Positions 5,537 to 5,793 of a stretch of DNA of 5,793 nucleotides are shown here, one piece after another. Position 1 is the first letter of the stretch. Each line of letters opens with the position of its first letter. Position numbers and translations under genes: made by a program. The notes beneath the pieces were generated by a model that worked only from the letters and a program-made list of their open reading frames with translations, was not told the DNA's origin and did no database searches. This DNA comes from Betaproteobacteria bacterium UBA2293 (lineage in GTDB: Bacteria > Pseudomonadota > Gammaproteobacteria > Burkholderiales > Rhodocyclaceae), in NCBI GenBank assembly GCA_002345845.1, contig DDWF01000223.1, positions 5,550 through 11,342 of the forward strand. Direction: 5' to 3'.

Positions 5537-5793
5537 TTGACGCTGCGGGTATTCATCACGGGCGCCTCGTCGGGACTCGGCGAGGCGCTCGCCGTTTGCT
5601 ACGCGGCAAAAGGTGCGACGCTCGGCCTGGCGGCTCGTCGTGGCGAGGTGCTGACGGCGCTCAATGAAAGGCTCGGCGGGCACCATGCCTGCTATCCCCT
5701 CGATGTGGCCGATGCCCCGGCGCTGCACGATGCGGCCACCGATTTCATTGCCCGTTTTGGCGCTCCGGACATCGTCATCGCCAATGCCGGCGT
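5537..5793 (+). CDS. Short-chain dehydrogenase/reductase (N-terminal part, cut by window edge)
   Basis: The frame is open from a TTG at 5537, immediately after the dsbA stop, to the window edge (85 complete codons). The protein begins MTLRVFITGASSGLGEALAV: TGASSGLG (8-15) is the TGxxxGxG nucleotide-binding loop of classical SDR enzymes. Further hallmarks are an LAARR segment after the second strand, where basic residues often favour NADPH, LDVAD (55-59), and the NAG motif (83-85) at the very end. The catalytic Ser-Tyr-Lys residues lie beyond the edge; classical members are about 250 residues, so roughly a third is present. The substrate is unknown. No ATG or GTG fits ahead of the first strand, so TTG is the best start. 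The ribosome site is weak, and translation is probably coupled to dsbA. Confidence 0.87.
   Translation, partial: MTLRVFITGASSGLGEALAVCYAAKGATLGLAARRGEVLTALNERLGGHHACYPLDVADAPALHDAATDFIARFGAPDIVIANAG

Noticed and set aside
4886..5728. A 280-codon open frame on the minus strand across dsbA and the SDR gene
   Set aside because: It shares LEITGDLK with DsbA only because of the in-register palindrome. Otherwise it shows no family features and overlaps two well-supported genes.

Overview
The window is GC-rich, compactly packed chromosomal DNA that looks like a betaproteobacterium, probably Rhodocyclales (Dechloromonas/Azonexus-like). That placement is my inference from codon use, protein flavour and the gene order argS - SPOR protein - dsbA - SDR oxidoreductase. 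No search was run. I see no mobile element, CRISPR array, tRNA, rRNA or phage gene.

Layout. On the left edge the minus strand carries the first 66 codons of ubiB (ubiquinone biosynthesis). A non-coding gap of about 200 bp (200-407) separates it from a divergent plus-strand series that fills the rest of the window. The series is: a soluble diguanylate cyclase with a long N-terminal helical region and a GGEEF catalytic site (408-1922); a small deoxyinosine/hypoxanthine-DNA glycosylase of the uracil-DNA glycosylase superfamily (1936-2472); arginyl-tRNA synthetase argS (2491-4254); an inner-membrane SPOR-domain, FtsN-like protein (4264-4881); the periplasmic thiol oxidoreductase dsbA (4892-5536); and the start of a short-chain dehydrogenase/reductase cut by the right edge (5537-5793).

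How they work together. Gaps are 13, 18, 9, 10 and 0 nt, so the plus-strand genes can be co-transcribed. A perfect TATAAT inside the last codons of the glycosylase gene suggests that argS and its followers also have their own promoter. The set is mostly housekeeping: translation (argS), cell division or peptidoglycan binding (SPOR protein), envelope disulfide formation (dsbA), DNA repair (glycosylase) and second-messenger signalling (diguanylate cyclase).

Nothing here amounts to a new multi-gene system. The most unexpected sequence signal is a perfect 24-bp palindrome inside dsbA, in register with the codons, so both strands encode the same eight residues. Lesser points are three alternating copies of one 8-bp arm in the divergent intergenic region, which allow two mutually exclusive hairpins, and a Tat-like arginine motif in the DsbA signal peptide.
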